Source: Geodermatophilus chilensis
GTDB lineage: Bacteria; Actinomycetota; Actinomycetes; Mycobacteriales; Geodermatophilaceae
Reading direction: 5' to 3'
Length of the DNA stretch: 51,837 nucleotides
NCBI RefSeq assembly: GCF_002802985.1
Contig: NZ_NVPT01000015.1
Location: 1-51,837 of the forward strand
The translations under genes and the position numbers were made by a program. Positions 7,511 to 18,891 of the stretch are shown in pieces. The notes under the pieces are model-generated. The model was given only the letters and a program-made list of their open reading frames with translations, had not been told where the DNA came from and did not search any database. Numbering within the stretch: position 1 is the first letter of the stretch; every line of letters starts with the position of its first letter.

Positions 7511-8512
7511 ATGGACGTCGTCGAGGTCACGCCCACGTTCGAGCAGTACGCCTTCACCTTCGGAGGCGTCCCACCGCTCATGCGGATCAGACCGGGGACA
7601 GCGCTGCGGGTGTGGTCCGACGACGCGTTCTGCGGCGCCCTGCAGAAGCCCACCGACCTCTCCACCGAGAAGGTCGACCTGCGCTTCGTCAACCCGCAGA
7701 CCGGCCCCTTCCACGTCGAGGGCGCCGAGCCGGGGGACACGCTGGCCCTGCACTTCGTGGCGATGGAGCCGGCGCGGGACTGGGGCGCGTCGGCGGCGAT
7801 CCCGTTCTTCGGCGGGCTGACCAGCACCGACCGCGTCGCCACCCTGCAGGATCCGCTGCCCGACACCACCTGGATCTACGAGCTGGACCGGACCGCGAAC
7901 ACGGTCACCTTCGCCGCGCAGCACACCGAGCTGGAGATCGCCCTCCCCGTCGAGCCGATGCTCGGCACGGTCGGCGTCGCACCGCCCGGGGGAGAGGTGC
8001 GCAGTTCGCTGGTGCCCGAGCGGTTCGGCGGCAACATGGACACCCCGCAGATGCGGCCGGGCACCACCTGCTTCCTCGGGGTCAACGTCCAGGGCGCGCT
8101 GTTCTCCATCGGTGACGGCCACTACCGCCAGGGCGAGGGGGAGGCCTGCGGCACCGCGGTCGAGGGGGCGATGACCACCACGCTCCTCGTCGAGCTGATC
8201 AAGGGCGGGGCGCCGCTGTGGCCGCGCCTCGAGGACGACACGCACTGGATGACCGTCGGCTCCAGCCGGCCCCTGGAGGACGCCTGGCGGATCGGCCAGG
8301 TCGAGCTGGTGCGCTGGTTCGGCGAGCTCCACGGCCTGCACCCGATGGACGCCTACCAGCTGCTCTCGCAGATCAGCGAGGTGCCGATCGCCAACGTCGT
8401 CGACGCGAACTACAGCACCGTCGTCAAGGCCCGGAAGTCGCTGCTGCCGCCGGCCGCCGCCTACGGCGGGCTGCACGACGACCTCCGCCGCCGCGCCGCC
8501 ACCCTCCTCTGA
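7511..8512 (+). CDS. Acetamidase/formamidase family protein
   Basis: A 333-aa protein of the FmdA/AmdA family, enzymes that hydrolyse short amides such as formamide or acetamide to ammonia and acid. Typical segments are GPFHVEGAEPGDTLALHF in the N-terminal beta domain, VPERFGGNMDTPQMRPGTT and VQGALFSIGDGHYRQGEGE (the conserved metal/active-site region), then GTAVEGAMTTTLLVELIKG. The ATG at 7511 is the only sensible start; the region upstream in frame is lldD antisense-phase sequence. The gene follows lldD by 8 nt and is followed 33 nt later by a short-chain dehydrogenase. A 14-bp tandem duplication overlaps its stop codon. The exact substrate is not deducible. Confidence 0.8.
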   Translation: MDVVEVTPTFEQYAFTFGGVPPLMRIRPGTALRVWSDDAFCGALQKPTDLSTEKVDLRFVNPQTGPFHVEGAEPGDTLALHFVAMEPARDWGASAAIPFFGGLTSTDRVATLQDPLPDTTWIYELDRTANTVTFAAQHTELEIALPVEPMLGTVGVAPPGGEVRSSLVPERFGGNMDTPQMRPGTTCFLGVNVQGALFSIGDGHYRQGEGEACGTAVEGAMTTTLLVELIKGGAPLWPRLEDDTHWMTVGSSRPLEDAWRIGQVELVRWFGELHGLHPMDAYQLLSQISEVPIANVVDANYSTVVKARKSLLPPAAAYGGLHDDLRRRAATLL

Positions 8513-8545
8513 CCACCCTCCTCTGACCCCCACCCGGAGGCACCC

Positions 8546-9307
8546 ATGGACCTGCAGCTCACCGGCTCCCGCGTGCTCGTCACCGGCGGCACCCGCGGCA
8601 TCGGCCGCGCCATCGTCGAGACCTTCGTCGACGAGGGCGCGGTCGTGGAGTTCTGCGCCCGCGACGCCGCCGAGATCGAGGCGACCGAGAAGGCGATCGC
8701 CGAGCGCGGTGGCCGGGCGACCGGCGCGCGGCTCGACGTCCGGGACGGGCCGGCGTTGACCGGCTGGGTCGAGGCCGCGGCCGGCCGGCTCGGCGGGCTG
8801 GACGCCGTCGTCGCCAACGTCAGCGCGCTGGCGGCCGGGCCGGGGGAGGAGAACTGGTACGCCTCCTTCGAGGTCGACCTGATGGGCACCGTGCGCCTGG
8901 CCACGGCCGCCCTGCCGCACCTGGAGGCCAGCGGCCGCGGCTCGATCGTGGCGATCTCCAGCGTCTCCGGGCGCGAGGCCGACTTCGCCGCGGGCCCCTA
9001 CGGGACGATGAAGACGGCGATCATCGGCTACATCTCGGGGCTGGCGTTCCAGCTGGCCGGGCGGGGAGTGCGCGCCAACGTCGTCTCCCCGGGCAACACG
9101 TACTTCGAGGGCGGCTTCTGGCAGGGCATCGAGAACGGGAGCCCGGAGCTGTTCGCCGACTCGCTCGCCCTCAACCCCACCGGCCGCATGGGGACGGCGG
9201 AGGAGATGGCCCGCGCAGTGGTCTTCCTGTCCAGCCCGGTGGCGAGCTTCACGACCGGCACCAACCTCGTGGTGGACGGCGCCCTCACCCGCGGCATCCA
9301 GCTCTGA
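8546..9307 (+). CDS. SDR-family NAD(P)-dependent oxidoreductase
   Basis: A 253-aa classical short-chain dehydrogenase/reductase. The nucleotide-binding motif is TGGTRGIG (residues ~12-19). The beta-4 NVS variant of NNAG is seen in VVANVSAL. The catalytic Ser lies in SIVAISSVSG and the Tyr/Lys pair in GPYGTMKTA. The C-terminal SVASFTTGTNLVVDGALTRG region (given in part) is the usual SDR signature for tetramer contacts. An RBS (GGAGG, about 10 nt upstream, in cccGGAGGcaccc) precedes the ATG. The protein probably acts on an alcohol or keto group of an unknown metabolite. Its position after lldD and the acetamidase suggests a small catabolic cluster, but no common pathway is evident. Confidence 0.85.
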   Translation: MDLQLTGSRVLVTGGTRGIGRAIVETFVDEGAVVEFCARDAAEIEATEKAIAERGGRATGARLDVRDGPALTGWVEAAAGRLGGLDAVVANVSALAAGPGEENWYASFEVDLMGTVRLATAALPHLEASGRGSIVAISSVSGREADFAAGPYGTMKTAIIGYISGLAFQLAGRGVRANVVSPGNTYFEGGFWQGIENGSPELFADSLALNPTGRMGTAEEMARAVVFLSSPVASFTTGTNLVVDGALTRGIQL

Positions 9308-9318
9308 GAGGCTGGGGC

Positions 9319-9597
9319 ATGGCACTGATCTACCCCGTCCAGGCCGACTCCCCGGAACCCGAGGACGGCACCGACCCCGAGTTCGCCGAGCTGGCCGCCG
9401 ATCTCTCCGACACCTGGCTGGTCGAGGTGGCCCTCAGCGACGACGGGGACGACGCCTGTTTCGGCCCGCTGTCGGCCCGCGCCGCCTGGGACCTGGCGAT
9501 CGGCATCGACCAGCGCCGTCCCGAGTGGACGGTGTCCGTCGTCCCCCTGCACGTGGCCGGCACCCCGGACGAGCTGGTCGCGCTCTTCGAGGAGTGA
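9319..9597 (+). CDS. Hypothetical acidic 92-aa protein
   Basis: A small acidic protein (MALIYPVQADSPEPEDGTDP at the N-terminus) with no cysteine cluster or membrane segment. The C-terminal half, with RAAWDLAIGIDQRRPEWTV and LVALFEE, looks like a compact alpha/beta fold. I recognise no family. It starts 11 nt after the SDR stop and is probably co-transcribed. It converges on the beta-propeller gene, with essentially no intergenic space. Coding is supported by consistent GC3 and by the propeller frame ending just beyond it once a frameshift is corrected. Confidence 0.6.
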   Translation: MALIYPVQADSPEPEDGTDPEFAELAADLSDTWLVEVALSDDGDDACFGPLSARAAWDLAIGIDQRRPEWTVSVVPLHVAGTPDELVALFEE

Positions 9598-9598
9598 C

Positions 9599-10832
9599 CT
9601 ACGCCGTCTCCAGGAAGCGCACCGTGCCGTCGGCCGTGGGTGACGAGGGCACGGCTCCCGTCGGGGAGCACGGCGACGCCGGTGGGCGTGGGTCCGGTGG
9701 GGACCCGGGCGGTGACGGTCCCGGTCGCGGTGTCGACGACCGAGACCGTGCCGTCGCCGGCGTTGGCCGTGTAGAGGTGCCGGCCGTCCGGCGCGTAGGC
9801 CACGTGCTGCGGGCTCGCGCCGACCCCCGGCACCGTGGCGACGACGGTCCGCGTGGCGGTGTCGACCAGCGAGACGTCCCCGCTGGTCGCGTTGACGACC
9901 GCGACTCGGTCGCCGTCGGGGGACGCCGCAAGGGCCTGGGGGTCGCTGCCGACCGGGATCGTGGCCTCGACGTCCCCGGTCGCCACGTCGACGACCGAGA
10001 CGACGTCCGCGACGGGGTCGGCGACGTACGCGAGGCGGCCGTCGTCGCTGAGCACCACGGCGCGCGGGTTGGGCGTGGTGTCGACCTCGTCCTGCACGTC
10101 GCCGGTCCGCGCGTCGATGACGTCGAGATGGGCGCCGAGGGACACCGGCACGTACACGCGTCCACCGTCGGCGCTCACGGCGGCGGTGTGCGGACCACGG
10201 CCGGTCGGGACCGAGTCGACGACCGTGCCGGAGGCGAGGTCGAGCACCACGACGGCGTTCACGCCGGCCTCGGCGTCGTGGGCCGACACGAAGGCGCGTC
10301 GGCCGTCCGGCGTGACGGCGATCTGCTGCGGCGGCCCCTCGGCGACCGGGACGGTCCCGACCACCTCGCTGGACGCGGTGTCGACGACGAGCACCGCGCG
10401 TCCGGCGGGGTCGGCGACGTAGGCCGTGCGGCCGTCAGGGGCGACCGCGACGTGGCTCAGCTGAGATCCGACGGGGACGGACGGACCCAGGGCAGGCGTG
10501 GCCGGACTGGGCGCCGGAGGTGGGGGAGCGGCCGGGGCGGTCCCGGCGCCGACCGTCTCCTGCGGTGCCGCAGCCGCCGACACCCTGCTCGTGGTGTCGT
10601 CCCCGCCCCGCAACAGGGCGACAGCGACCACGGCGAGCGCCACGCCGACCGCGAGCGCCACGGCGTACCGGCGGCGCCTCTTCCTCGAGTGCCTCGCTCG
10701 GTGCAGCCTCGGGTGGTGGCGCGCCCCATCGAGCTGCCGGGCACCCGGGAGGTCCGTGCACCAGTGGCCACGGCCGGGGCCGGTCTCGTGCGGGGGCCGG
10801 GCCGCAGCTGGGCCTGCGGGGGGCTCTGCCAT
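9599..10832 (-). CDS. Membrane-anchored YVTN-type beta-propeller protein (3' frameshift)
   Basis: A ~410-aa protein: basic N-terminus, one transmembrane anchor (RRRYAVALAVGVALAVVAVALL, given in part: YAVALAVGVALAVVAVA), an Ala/Pro linker, then about seven ~42-residue propeller blades. Blade signatures include VAVAPDGRTAYVADPAGRAV, VTPDGRRAFVSAHDAEAGVN, YAPDGRHLYTANAGDG and VSVVDTATG. Such extracytoplasmic propellers usually bind ligands or partner proteins. The uninterrupted frame runs on to 9330 as nonsense antisense to the neighbouring gene. One extra C at 9634-9635 accounts for this: without it the last blade ends LVTHADGTVRFLETA and stop at 9599. I therefore end the gene at 9599. It lies downstream of the MBL hydrolase on the same strand. 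Confidence 0.75.
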
Positions 10833-10898
10833 GCGCGGATGGTGCTCCGCGGACCCGCCCCGGCGGACCCGACCGCCGTCCGGGTGCGACGCCCGGGC

Positions 10899-11555
10899 TC
10901 ACCAGCCGCGGGCGCGCCACTCCGGCAGGTGCGGGCGCTCCGCACCCAGCGTCGTGTCCTTCCCGTGCCCGGGGTAGACCCACGTGTCGTCGGGCAGCGC
11001 GCCGAACAGCCGCTCCTCGACGTCGTCGACGAGGCTGGTGAAGTCCTCCGGCGACCATGTCTTCCCCACGCCGCCGGGGAACAGGCTGTCGCCGGTGAAC
11101 AGGTGCGTGCCGGCGCCCTCGGGCCCGCGCCAGAGCAGCGCGATGCTGCCCGGCGTGTGCCCGCGCAGGTGGATCACCTCGAGGGTCTGCCCGCCGACCC
11201 GCACGGTCTCGCCGTGCACGACCGGCCGCTGGACCGGGACGGGCAGGTCGCCGGCGTCGGCCGGGTGCGCGACGGTGACCGCACCGGTGGCCTGGACGAC
11301 CTCCGGCAGCGCGCGGTGGTGGTCCCAGTGCCCGTGCGTGGTGACGACGGTGTGCACGTGGGCGTCCCCGATGAGGGCGCGCAGCGCCTCGGGCTCGGCC
11401 GCGGCGTCGATGAGCACCGCCTCGCCGGAGTCGGGGTCGCGCAGCAGGTAGGCGTTGTTGGCCATCTCGCTGACCGCCAGCTTGCTGATCGTCAGCCCCG
11501 GCAGCTCCCGGACGTCGGCCGGCCCACCCACCTCGACATCGCCGGTGTAGCCCAT
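10899..11555 (-). CDS. MBL-fold metallo-hydrolase (glyoxalase II-like)
   Basis: A 218-aa metallo-beta-lactamase-fold hydrolase. Metal ligands are visible: HGHWDHH (residues ~85-91, the HxHxDH motif), HLRGHTPGS, FTGDSLF and the late YPGHG. This is the glyoxalase II / hydroxyacylglutathione hydrolase-like arrangement found in many thioester hydrolases. The start is the ATG at 11555, preceded at 6 nt by GGGAGG; a 16-residue longer reading has no ribosome site. The gene is transcribed away from the amidase, with divergent starts ~50 nt apart, so the promoter regions overlap. Physiological substrate unknown. Confidence 0.85.
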   Translation of the reverse strand: MGYTGDVEVGGPADVRELPGLTISKLAVSEMANNAYLLRDPDSGEAVLIDAAAEPEALRALIGDAHVHTVVTTHGHWDHHRALPEVVQATGAVTVAHPADAGDLPVPVQRPVVHGETVRVGGQTLEVIHLRGHTPGSIALLWRGPEGAGTHLFTGDSLFPGGVGKTWSPEDFTSLVDDVEERLFGALPDDTWVYPGHGKDTTLGAERPHLPEWRARGW

Positions 11556-11593
11556 CCCCAGCCTCCCGTTCGATGAGTGTCGGTGGCCGCGGT

Positions 11594-11599
11594 TACGGT
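11594..11599 (+). promoter_or_regulatory. Candidate -10 box (TACGGT) for a leaderless amidase transcript
   Basis: TACGGT ends 6 nt before the ATG at 11606, in a 50-bp divergent intergenic region with no Shine-Dalgarno. Confidence 0.4.
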
Positions 11600-11605
11600 C
11601 CACGC

Positions 11606-13084
11606 ATGGACGCTAGCGGAGGTCTCCCGGCCGGTCAGATCGTCGGGCTCCCGGCCACCGAGCTGGCCACCCGCGTCCGGTCGGGGCAGCTGACCGCGGT
11701 CGAGGTCGTCCGCGCGCACCTGGCCCACCTCGACGAGGTGGAGCCGCGCGTCGGTGCCTTCCGCGTCGTCCGCCGCGAGGCCGCCCTCGCCGAGGCACAC
11801 GCCGTCGACACCGCGCTGACGCGCTTCGCGATGCCGCTGGCCGGGGTGCCGGTCGCGGTCAAGGACAACGTCGCCGTCGCCGGCGAGGTCTGCACCGATG
11901 GCTCCGCCGCCCGCACCGGACCGCCGGAGACCCGGGACGCCGAGGTGGTCACCCGGCTGCGCCGGGCCGGTGCGGTCGTCGTCGGCATCACCCGGGTGCC
12001 CGAGCTGTGCCTCTACGCCGCCACCGACGGACCGGGCACGGTCACCCGCAACCCCTGGGACACCGCCCGCTCGCCGGCCGGCAGCTCCGGCGGCAGCGCG
12101 GCAGCGGTCGCCTCCGGCGCCGTGCCCCTCGCGCACGGCAACGACGGGATGGGCTCGCTGCGGCTGCCCGCCGCGGCGTGCGGTCTGGTGGCTCTCAAGC
12201 CCGGCCGGGGCGTCGTCCCCGGCGGCATCGGGGCCGACGACTGGTCCGGCATGGCCGTCAACGGCGCACTGGCCACCACCGTCGCCGACCTCGCCCTGGC
12301 CCACGCGGTGCTGGCGGGGGAGGAGCCGGCCCCGCTCGAGGCGCCCGGCCGGCCGCTGCGGATCGCCGTCTCCACCCGTTCCCCGCTGCCCGGCATGCGC
12401 GCCGACGGGCCGGCCCGAGCGGCGGTCGACGCGGTGGTCGCCGCCCTCACCGCCGCCGGCCACACCGTCGTCCGCCGGGACCCGCCGATCACCCCGGGTG
12501 CCGCGGTGGGCACCTTCGCCCGCTGGATGGCCGGCGCCGCCGACGACGCCGCGCACCTCGGCATCCCGCCCGCCGACCTGCAGCCGCGCAGCCGCACGCA
12601 CGCCCGCATCGGCCGCGCCGTCCGGGCCGCCGGCCTGGTCCGCCCCGAGACGGCCGAGCGGTTCCGCGAGCGGATGAGCGCCTTCTTCGCCGGGGCGGAC
12701 AGCTCGGGCTCTCCGCAGGAGCCCGCCCCGAGCCTGCGAGGGGTGGGGGGCGGAGAGGTCCTCGACCTGCTGCTCACCCCGGTCGAGACCGGCCCGCCGC
12801 TGCCCGCCCGGCCCTGGCACGAGCGGTCGTTCCTGGCCAACGTGACCGCGAACGTGCGCTGGGCGGCGTGGATGCCGGCCTGGAACCTGGCCGGCCTCCC
12901 GGCCCTCGTCCTGCCCGTCGGCACCCGCCCCACGGGGCAGCCGCTGGCGGTCCAGTTCGCCGGCCCCCCGGGTGCCGAGAGGCGACTACTCTGGCTGGCC
13001 GGAGAGCTGGAGCGTCGGCTGCCCTGGCGTCGTCACGCGCCCGTCTTCGACCCCGCCGGAGCCTCGTCCCCGGCTCCCGTCTGA
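11606..13084 (+). CDS. Amidase-signature family hydrolase with inserted repeat peptide
   Basis: A 492-aa amidase-signature enzyme (Ser-cisSer-Lys triad): catalytic Lys in [12 protein letters not shown], cis-Ser in [16 protein letters not shown], and nucleophile Ser in [16 protein letters not shown]. These hydrolyse C-N amide bonds; the substrate is unknown. The C-terminal part ([19 protein letters not shown]) is standard. Between the helical region and [14 protein letters not shown] there is an extra Gly/Pro/Ser-rich peptide, [17 protein letters not shown] (residues ~368-386). Its DNA is a copy of the structured repeat also found at 31744 and 44304; it is in frame, so the ORF remains open. 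The start at 11606 fits a leaderless transcript; a hairpin terminator follows the stop. Confidence 0.85.
   Translation: MDASGGLPAGQIVGLPATELATRVRSGQLTAVEVVRAHLAHLDEVEPRVGAFRVVRREAALAEAHAVDTALTRFAMPLAGVPVAVKDNVAVAGEVCTDGSAARTGPPETRDAEVVTRLRRAGAVVVGITRVPELCLYAATDGPGTVTRNPWDTARSPAGSSGGSAAAVASGAVPLAHGNDGMGSLRLPAAACGLVALKPGRGVVPGGIGADDWSGMAVNGALATTVADLALAHAVLAGEEPAPLEAPGRPLRIAVSTRSPLPGMRADGPARAAVDAVVAALTAAGHTVVRRDPPITPGAAVGTFARWMAGAADDAAHLGIPPADLQPRSRTHARIGRAVRAAGLVRPETAERFRERMSAFFAGADSSGSPQEPAPSLRGVGGGEVLDLLLTPVETGPPLPARPWHERSFLANVTANVRWAAWMPAWNLAGLPALVLPVGTRPTGQPLAVQFAGPPGAERRLLWLAGELERRLPWRRHAPVFDPAGASSPAPV
12706..12766 (+). repeat. Structured repeat, copy A (in-frame inside amidase)
   Basis: The outer stem is CTCTCCGC with GCGGAGAG and the inner stem CCCC with GGGG around GAGCCTGCGA, followed by GGTCCT. 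It aligns over ~57 nt with copies B (44304) and C (31744). The inner and outer stem bases differ from those copies in a pair-preserving way. Confidence 0.65.
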
Positions 13085-13125
13085 GCACTCCGGCGAGCGG
13101 CAACGTCGCCGTCGTCACGGAGTGC
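13085..13125 (+). terminator. Hairpin terminator after the amidase gene
   Basis: GCACTCCG (13085-13092) pairs perfectly with CGGAGTGC (13118-13125), directly after the stop, with partial internal pairing. The remaining ~95 nt up to uvrA hold no gene. Confidence 0.5.
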
Positions 13126-13221
13126 GCCCGGGCAGTGACGGCGTTGCCCGTATCGACACCCCGACATCTCCACCGCGGGCCCGGCGAGACCGGCCGGCCC
13201 GGCTGACCGACAGGGATCACA

Positions 13222-16113
<2,892 letters not shown>

Positions 16114-16146
16114 GCGGGGGTCGGGCACCGAGGCGAGGATGGCCGG

Positions 16147-17376
16147 GTGGCCGATCCCGCGCGCACGCACGACCTCGTCGTCTACGGCGCCACCGGCTTC
16201 GTCGGCCGGCTGCTCGCCGCATACCTCGCCGACGCCGCCCCGGCCGGCCTCCGCATCGCGCTGGCCGGCCGGTCGCTGAGCCGGCTCGAGCAGGTGCGCG
16301 GGGAGCTCCCCGCAGCCGCCCGCGGCTGGCCACTGGTCGAGGCGGACTCCACCGACGAGGCCTCCCTCGCGGCGCTGGCCGCCTCGACCCGGGTGCTGGC
16401 CACCACGGTCGGCCCGTACGTCCGCCACGGCCTGCCGGTGGTCGAGGCCTGCGCCCGGGCCGGCACGCACTACGCCGACCTCACCGGCGAGGTGCTGTTC
16501 GTCCGCCGGGCCATCGACCGCACCGACGCGGTCGCCCGCGACACCGGCGCCCGCATCGTGCACGCCTGCGGCTACGACTCCATCCCCTCCGACCTGTCGG
16601 CCCTCCTGCTCGCCGAGCGGGCGCGGGCCGACGGCGCCGGCGGCCTGCGCGAGGTCCAGCTGGTCGCCACCGCACGCGGCGGCTTCAGCGGCGGCACCGT
16701 CGACTCGATCCGCGCCCAGTTCGAGGAGCTGGGCCGTGACGCGGCGGCCCGCCGGCTGGCCGGCGACCCGTTCGCGCTCAGCCCGGACCGCGCCGCCGAG
16801 CCCGACACCCGCCAGCCGCGGGACGCCGGTCCGCCGTCGCGCACCCCGGACGGCCGGTGGACGGCGCCCTTCGTCATGGCCCCGTTCAACACCCGCGTCG
16901 TCCGGCGCAGCAACGCCCTGCAGGACTGGGCGTACGGCCGCGGGCTGCGCTACGGCGAGGTGATGGGCTGCGGCCGGGGGATCCCCGGCGCGGCGACGGC
17001 CACCGCCGTCACAACCGCGCTGGCCGGCTTCGCCGCCGCGATGAGCCTGCCGCCCACCCGCGCCCTGCTGGACCGGGTGCTGCCCGAGCCGGGCACCGGC
17101 CCCGGCGAGCAGGCCCGGGCGCGGGGCTGGTTCCGCATGGACGTCGACGCGACCACCGCGAGCGGGCGCCGCTACCGCGCCACCGTCGCCGGCCAGGGCG
17201 ACCCCGGCTACGCCGCCACCGCCGTCATGCTGGGGGAGACCGCCCTCGGGCTCGCCCTGGACGGCGACCGGCTGCCGGCCCGGGCCGGGTCGCTCACCCC
17301 CGCCACCGCGCTCGGCTCCGTGCTGGTCGAGCGCCTGCGGACCGCCGGGCACACCTACGAGGTCGTGGAGACCTGA
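16147..17376 (+). CDS. Saccharopine dehydrogenase-like / trans-acting enoyl reductase family protein
   Basis: A 409-aa protein with an N-terminal Rossmann motif (YGATGFVGRLLAAYLAD) and the family blocks LAGRSLSRLEQV, TVGPYVRHGLPVVEACA, GTHYADLTGEVLFVRR and ACGYDSIPSDLSALLL. This family includes mycobacterial trans-acting enoyl reductases of lipid assembly and saccharopine-dehydrogenase relatives, so the protein is an NAD(P)-dependent reductase of unknown, possibly lipid, substrate. GTG start at 16147, 33 nt after uvrA; GAGGAT ends 6 nt upstream and may be a weak -10 for a leaderless message. No lipid gene cluster lies nearby. Confidence 0.8.
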   Translation: MADPARTHDLVVYGATGFVGRLLAAYLADAAPAGLRIALAGRSLSRLEQVRGELPAAARGWPLVEADSTDEASLAALAASTRVLATTVGPYVRHGLPVVEACARAGTHYADLTGEVLFVRRAIDRTDAVARDTGARIVHACGYDSIPSDLSALLLAERARADGAGGLREVQLVATARGGFSGGTVDSIRAQFEELGRDAAARRLAGDPFALSPDRAAEPDTRQPRDAGPPSRTPDGRWTAPFVMAPFNTRVVRRSNALQDWAYGRGLRYGEVMGCGRGIPGAATATAVTTALAGFAAAMSLPPTRALLDRVLPEPGTGPGEQARARGWFRMDVDATTASGRRYRATVAGQGDPGYAATAVMLGETALGLALDGDRLPARAGSLTPATALGSVLVERLRTAGHTYEVVET

Positions 17377-17427
17377 ACGGGGGACACCGGCGCACTTGAG
17401 CGCAGAGCGACCGGGCCCTACCCTCCG

Positions 17428-17443
17428 TGTGACGGACGTCACG
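17428..17443 (+). promoter_or_regulatory. Candidate CRP/FNR-type operator
   Basis: TGTGA-CGGACG-TCACG matches the TGTGA-N6-TCACA consensus at 9 of 10 fixed positions, 44 nt upstream of the GTG at 17487. Actinobacterial CRP recognises this consensus. Confidence 0.4.
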
Positions 17444-17486
17444 CCGCTGTCCTCGGCGTGGCGGTTTCCCAATCGAGGAGGCGCCG

Positions 17487-17780
17487 GTGACCGCGCTCAC
17501 GCCCGACTGTGACCCGGACCTGTCGAACTGCGGCTCGCCGACGTCCCCACCCGGGGGCGGCGTGCGGTCCACGGTCGTCCTGCTCGCCCTGGTGACCGTC
17601 GCGGTGCTCGCCGTCACCGGGTCGGCGGTCCCGGGCGCGGTCGCCTTCCTCGCCGGTGGCGTGGGCGTGCTGTCGACCCTCGTGCTGGCCCGGCGGGCGG
17701 TGCGGCTCGCGGGCCGGGTCGGTGCCGCCCTCGCGGCGCACGGGCCGTGGGCCGTGCACCGCTCCCGCCCGGTCGGCTGA
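17487..17780 (+). CDS. Small membrane protein, unknown function
   Basis: A 97-aa protein with a polar Cys-containing N-terminus ([18 protein letters not shown]), a Gly/Pro turn, two hydrophobic helices ([18 protein letters not shown] and [18 protein letters not shown]), and a basic C-terminal tail ([11 protein letters not shown]). It is probably a two-pass inner-membrane protein. GTG start after GAGGAGG (spacing ~6). No recognised family. It has its own promoter region with a CRP-like site and its own terminator, so it is a single-gene unit. Confidence 0.65.
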   Translation: MTALTPDCDPDLSNCGSPTSPPGGGVRSTVVLLALVTVAVLAVTGSAVPGAVAFLAGGVGVLSTLVLARRAVRLAGRVGAALAAHGPWAVHRSRPVG

Positions 17781-17781
17781 C

Positions 17782-17802
17782 GGCCGGGGGCGGACCCCGG
17801 CC
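17782..17802 (+). terminator. Hairpin terminator after small membrane protein
   Basis: GGCCGGGG (17782-17789) and CCCCGGCC (17795-17802) form a perfect 8-bp stem with a 5-nt loop, 1 nt after the stop. Confidence 0.6.
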
Positions 17803-17866
17803 CTGCGCGGTCGGGCGCGTACGGGCAGGCTGACCGGCGACGACGCCGTCCGAGGAGGCCCGCCCG

Positions 17867-18787
17867 ATGACCAGCCCCGCCCCCGTCACCTGGACCGAGG
17901 CGCCCGACGGCGTCCGGCTGGCCGAGCGCCGCTGGACGCCCGACGGCGCGGTGCGCGGGACCGTCCAGCTCGTGCACGGGCTCTCCGAGCACGCCGGGCG
18001 CTACGAGCGGCTGGCCCGTGCGCTCACCGCCGAGGGCTTCGCCGTCGCGGCACTCGACCAGCGCGGGCACGGGCTCAGCGCGGAGTCCACCGGCCCCGGC
18101 GGCTTCGGCCCGGGCGCCACGAGCGACGCCGTCCTCGACGACGTCCGCGACCTCGGGCAGCGGCTCGCCGCCGAGCACCCCGGCGTCCCGCACGTGCTGC
18201 TCGGCCACTCGTTGGGCTCCGCGGTCGCGCTGGCCTCCGCCGAGCGGGACGGCGCGCACCTGGCCGGCCTGGTGCTGTCCGGTCCGATCGGCGTCGCGCC
18301 GAACCTGGCCGCGGCCGTGCCGCAGCTGGAGGCGGCCGTCGCCGGCGGCATGGGCGACCAGCCCATGGACGCCCTCGGCGCCTTCAACGCGCCCTTCGAG
18401 CCCGCGCGCACGCCGTTCGACTGGCTGAGCCGCGACGCCGCCGAGGTCGACGCCTACGTGGCCGACCCACTGTGCGGCGACGACTTCCCCCCGACGTACC
18501 GCTACGGCGCGGGCATGTTCGCCCTCGTCACCCGTGCGGCGACCCCCGAGGGCGTGGCCGGGCTGCCCGACGGGCTGCCCGTGCTGCTGCTGGCCGGGCA
18601 GCGCGACCCGGTCGGCGGGACCGACGCCGCCCAGGTCGCCGCGCTGGCCGACCTGCTGCGCGGCCGTGGCCTGCCGGTGGAGCTGAGGGTGTACCCCGAC
18701 GCCCGGCACGAGGTCTTCAACGAGACCAACCGCGACGAGGTGACCGGCGACCTGCTCGCCTGGCTGAGCGCCCGGCTCGGCACCTGA
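17867..18787 (+). CDS. Alpha/beta hydrolase, monoacylglycerol lipase-like
   Basis: A 306-aa alpha/beta hydrolase of the Hydrolase_4 type. The oxyanion region is [16 protein letters not shown], and the DQRGHGLS block is typical of monoacylglycerol lipases. The nucleophile Ser lies in [14 protein letters not shown], the Asp in [10 protein letters not shown] and the His in DARHEVFNE, so the triad is complete. The likely reaction is hydrolysis of monoacylglycerol or a similar ester. ATG start after GAGGAGG (17851-17857, spacing 9). Not obviously linked to its repair-gene neighbours. Confidence 0.85.
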   Translation: MTSPAPVTWTEAPDGVRLAERRWTPDGAVRGTVQLVHGLSEHAGRYERLARALTAEGFAVAALDQRGHGLSAESTGPGGFGPGATSDAVLDDVRDLGQRLAAEHPGVPHVLLGHSLGSAVALASAERDGAHLAGLVLSGPIGVAPNLAAAVPQLEAAVAGGMGDQPMDALGAFNAPFEPARTPFDWLSRDAAEVDAYVADPLCGDDFPPTYRYGAGMFALVTRAATPEGVAGLPDGLPVLLLAGQRDPVGGTDAAQVAALADLLRGRGLPVELRVYPDARHEVFNETNRDEVTGDLLAWLSARLGT

Positions 18788-18878
18788 CGCCCGGTCACCG
18801 CCTCTCGGGCGCGGGAGGCGTCCGACCCGGCGAACCACACCGGTGTCATCTGGACGGCGAACCGTCGTCCGGCCCACC

Positions 18879-18884
18879 TAACCT
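18879..18884 (+). promoter_or_regulatory. Candidate -10 box (TAACCT) before uvrC
   Basis: TAACCT ends 7 nt before the uvrC ATG, and no Shine-Dalgarno is present. The half-matching GAAC-N4-GTCC at 18859 is too weak to call a LexA site. Confidence 0.35.
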
Positions 18885-18891
18885 GGGGTAC

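Noticed and set aside
18859-18870. GAAC-N4-GTCC as a LexA/SOS box before uvrC
   Set aside because: One half-site is imperfect and no matching box occurs before uvrA.
17656-18891. Long upstream extension of uvrC
   Set aside because: Overlaps the small membrane protein and hydrolase genes; family start is ATG 18892.
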